Source: Neelides folsomi
Taxonomy: Eukaryota; Arthropoda; Collembola; Neelipleona; Neelidae
Reading direction: 5' to 3'
NCBI GenBank assembly: GCA_034687125.1
Contig: JAQGBZ010000045.1
Location: forward strand, 124,001-188,000
Length of the DNA stretch: 64,000 nucleotides
Shown here: piece after piece, positions 61,955-64,000 of the stretch
Numbering within the stretch: the first letter of the stretch is position 1
How the letters are laid out: the number at the start of each line of letters is the position of its first letter
Position numbers and translations under genes: made by a program
Notes under the pieces: model-generated
What the model saw: only the letters and a program-made list of their open reading frames with translations
Told to the model about the DNA's origin: nothing
Database searches by the model: none

Positions 61955-62648
61955 TACAATTGTTCTTTATTTACCGCGATAATTAACTGCAATTAATTAC
62001 AAAATGATTATGACTAGCGGCTCGTGGCCGTGAAGGACGAATTCACATTTTTTCTCAAAATAATTCGAAATCCTCGCGCCACGAGTTTCCTTTCTATTCT
62101 CCAATGATTGGTTGGGGGCCAGGGGCGAAATTGGGGCGAAATAGCCCTGAGATTTCTACGCAGGTCCTTTTTTGCAAATTGCGTCAAAAGAGAAGCGATT
62201 GAAAAAAGTAATCGCTTATTGCTCGTATGTCAAATGGCTATGCTTTTATCATATCTCATGAGAATCTTGAAACATAAAAAGAAGCTTCACAAAAATACAA
62301 ATTAAAAAAAACTGTTGAGAAAGGCCTTTGATCGGAGAGGATAAAATTATTGATAATCTCAAGGAAGACCTTCTGAATTAAAATTATACACGGCATTAAA
62401 ATAAAGAGAATAAAGTGACGCATTGTAAATGAGTTTTTATTATTGAATGTAAGGGGGAAGGTGAATAATAATAATATTGGGTTTCTGCATTGTCGGCCGA
62501 ATGTGATTACATACACAGGAAGGATGAAGGGACCCTTCTCACATGAAGGGTAAATGCACTGACTAATTCATCTCTGGGGGAAATTAAAATATTTTAATGA
62601 AGATACGTTTCATTGTTTTTTTTATCACAAGTCCGTCTTTTGGCCATT
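61955..62648. other. Promoter region of MTX1 and 3' flank of ELL
   Basis: Non-coding. Near 62099-62112 lie a CCAAT and an inverted copy (CCAATGATTGG), followed by two GGGGCGAAA repeats, about 150 bp upstream of the MTX1 ATG. These look like promoter elements. The right part should hold the ELL 3' UTR. Confidence 0.45.
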
Positions 62649-63950
62649 TTAGTTCCCTCCGTCGTACTCCGCGACGGCTGCTTTGATGTGAGCCAACTTC
62701 TCATGGAGGTAAGAAAACTTTTCTTTCGCCTCCTGGTAGCGCCGGTTCCGCTTGTTCAAGTGGTACTCACGAATGATCTCCTCCCGAACCTCCTACAAGT
62801 GACGAGGTAAATTTAACCACTTTGTTTTTCCCACTCCTCTGAGGAGAGGAAATTAAGTTTTGAAAGAGGAAATATTGAAAATTACGGCATAGGCGTGGGA
62901 ACCGGGTTCCTCGGAGCGAAGACGCTCCTCGAGCTGAGCAAACTTATTCTTGACTTTGTCTATCACAGAATGCAGATCACGGTACTCGGCGTACTCAGCG
63001 TTAAACTCACGCTTGTACCTCGCACGTTCCTCTACTGAACGGATCGCCCCGAATTGCCTATTTCCATATATCAAGAGACTGAATAAGAATTTAATATTCC
63101 AATATGGGTCAGTTTAACTTTGGATCAATTGGTATAAAAAACTGTAGGTGTAGGTTGTGGGTGACATACGCCAAGTAATTAGTATTATTAGAATATAAAG
63201 GCTGCTTGTGAATGTCATCTGATGTGTCATCGGGGGAGGAGTCAGGAGACTCTTTTTGCTTGTGGGCATGAGTTGATCCCGCGGAGGAACTTCCTTTCCC
63301 GCTGTCCACCGAGTCGGATTCATCCGAGTCTTTTTCTCTCCACGCGAGCTCGGAGGAGTCAAAAGGAGGCCAGGGCTCCGGACTCTTCCCGACCCCCGGA
63401 CTCACCCCTCGAGGAGAGGGGGGAGAGGGGGGACGCTGCTTGAAGTGGGAAACCCGCGTTCGCTTCCCGCCTCGCCCGTCCCCGTCCTCCCCAGGCCTCT
63501 TGCAACCGGGAGAGACAAGAGAGGAAGAAGCCGAAGAGTGGCCGGAACGCGGTGAGCTGCCGCTGCTACCCATGCTGCAGTCGCTCCCGGGTGGAGTCAA
63601 ATTCTCCGGTTTATTCCTAAAAAACATCATTACATCACAAATTAAATATTTAATCTCAAGAGTTTCAAGTTTTCAATTTATTTAATCTTAATTATGTAAA
63701 TGAATTTTAATTAATTTTATAAATTTAATCTTAATTAATTGAATTATCAATAAATCTAATCATAATTAAATGATTTATCCATAATAATCAAACCTTCTCA
63801 TGAGGACCCTTTCTTGTTCTGACCAGAAGGGCCATTCTTCATTCACGTCGTTCCACATGCCTCTTGACAAATGGTAGACGTTGTCCTTCAAATGAGACAC
63901 CTGAGCCAAGGCACTCATCAACAGTTTCTTATCCTTGTCTTTCAGACCCT
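62649..63950 (-). CDS. ELL: RNA polymerase II elongation factor ELL (C-terminal part; gene runs off the window)
   Basis: Super elongation complex subunit (Su(Tpl) in Drosophila) that stops Pol II pausing. Exons visible: 63794-63950, 63170-63616, 62886-63057 and 62649-62792. The 5' exons lie beyond 64000. The first visible exon encodes a conserved part of the ELL domain (LSRGMWNDVNEEWPFWSEQE). Then comes a long Ser/Pro-rich linker (SGSSPRSGHSSASSSLVSP). The C-terminal occludin/ELL domain reads RYKREFNAEYAEYRDLHSVI and ends FSYLHEKLAHIKAAVAEYD, which is diagnostic. All phases join. The window edge (63951-64000) is intron. Confidence 0.93.
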
Positions 63951-64000
63951 CTGGAAAAACAAAAACAGTTCAGTTATTGGACCTTGTTGATTTGACCATC

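Noticed and set aside
1-64000. CRISPR arrays, tRNA/rRNA genes, LTR or other virus-like elements
   Set aside because: Scanned by eye; no regular repeat-spacer arrays, no cloverleaf candidates beyond a lone B-box-like string, and no LTR pairs or capsid/polymerase-like frames.

Overview
This window looks like nuclear DNA from an arthropod. It is AT-rich, genes are split by mostly short GT-AG introns, and both strands are used. The gene set is animal: a Dpr-type immunoglobulin protein, a PC1/3-like proprotein convertase, an Hrb27C/Hrp48-type hnRNP, a full-length dystrophin, QDPR, cytosolic SerRS, LSm3, Integrator subunit 3, metaxin-1 and ELL. The Dpr and Hrb27C proteins match the insect forms closely. 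A PC1/3-type convertase, which Drosophila lacks, hints at a non-insect arthropod such as a crustacean, but I cannot name the species. All gene models were built by reading exons by eye and checking that splice phases join; no search was run.

Layout. 0.6-7.4 kb (-): dpr-like gene. 7.4-11 kb: no gene seen. 11-15.1 kb (+): PC1/3-like convertase, 12 coding exons. 16.2-22.1 kb (-): Hrb27C, convergent with the convertase. 23.3-46.5 kb (-): dystrophin, 55 coding exons and about 3,295 codons in the longest form, every phase joining. 46.5-50 kb: mostly empty. 50.1-50.3 kb (-): two-exon gene for a 40-residue membrane peptide. From 50.8 kb genes are dense: QDPR (-), SerRS (+), LSM3 (-), IntS3 (+), MTX1 (-), and ELL (-), which runs off the right edge.

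Links between genes. LSM3 and IntS3 start codons are 102 bp apart and divergent, so two snRNA/RNA-processing genes probably share a promoter. SerRS/LSM3 and IntS3/MTX1 are tail-to-tail pairs. Dystrophin has three candidate 5' first exons with the same splice phase, an arrangement like the vertebrate gene, plus a candidate internal promoter before its distal repeats. Its introns hold a 0.33-kb foldback/MITE-like element, a GC-rich near-palindrome and a 17-bp inverted repeat that covers a splice acceptor. I saw no rRNA, tRNA, CRISPR array or LTR/virus-like element. The strongest candidates for something undescribed are the 40-residue peptide gene and the dystrophin isoform architecture.
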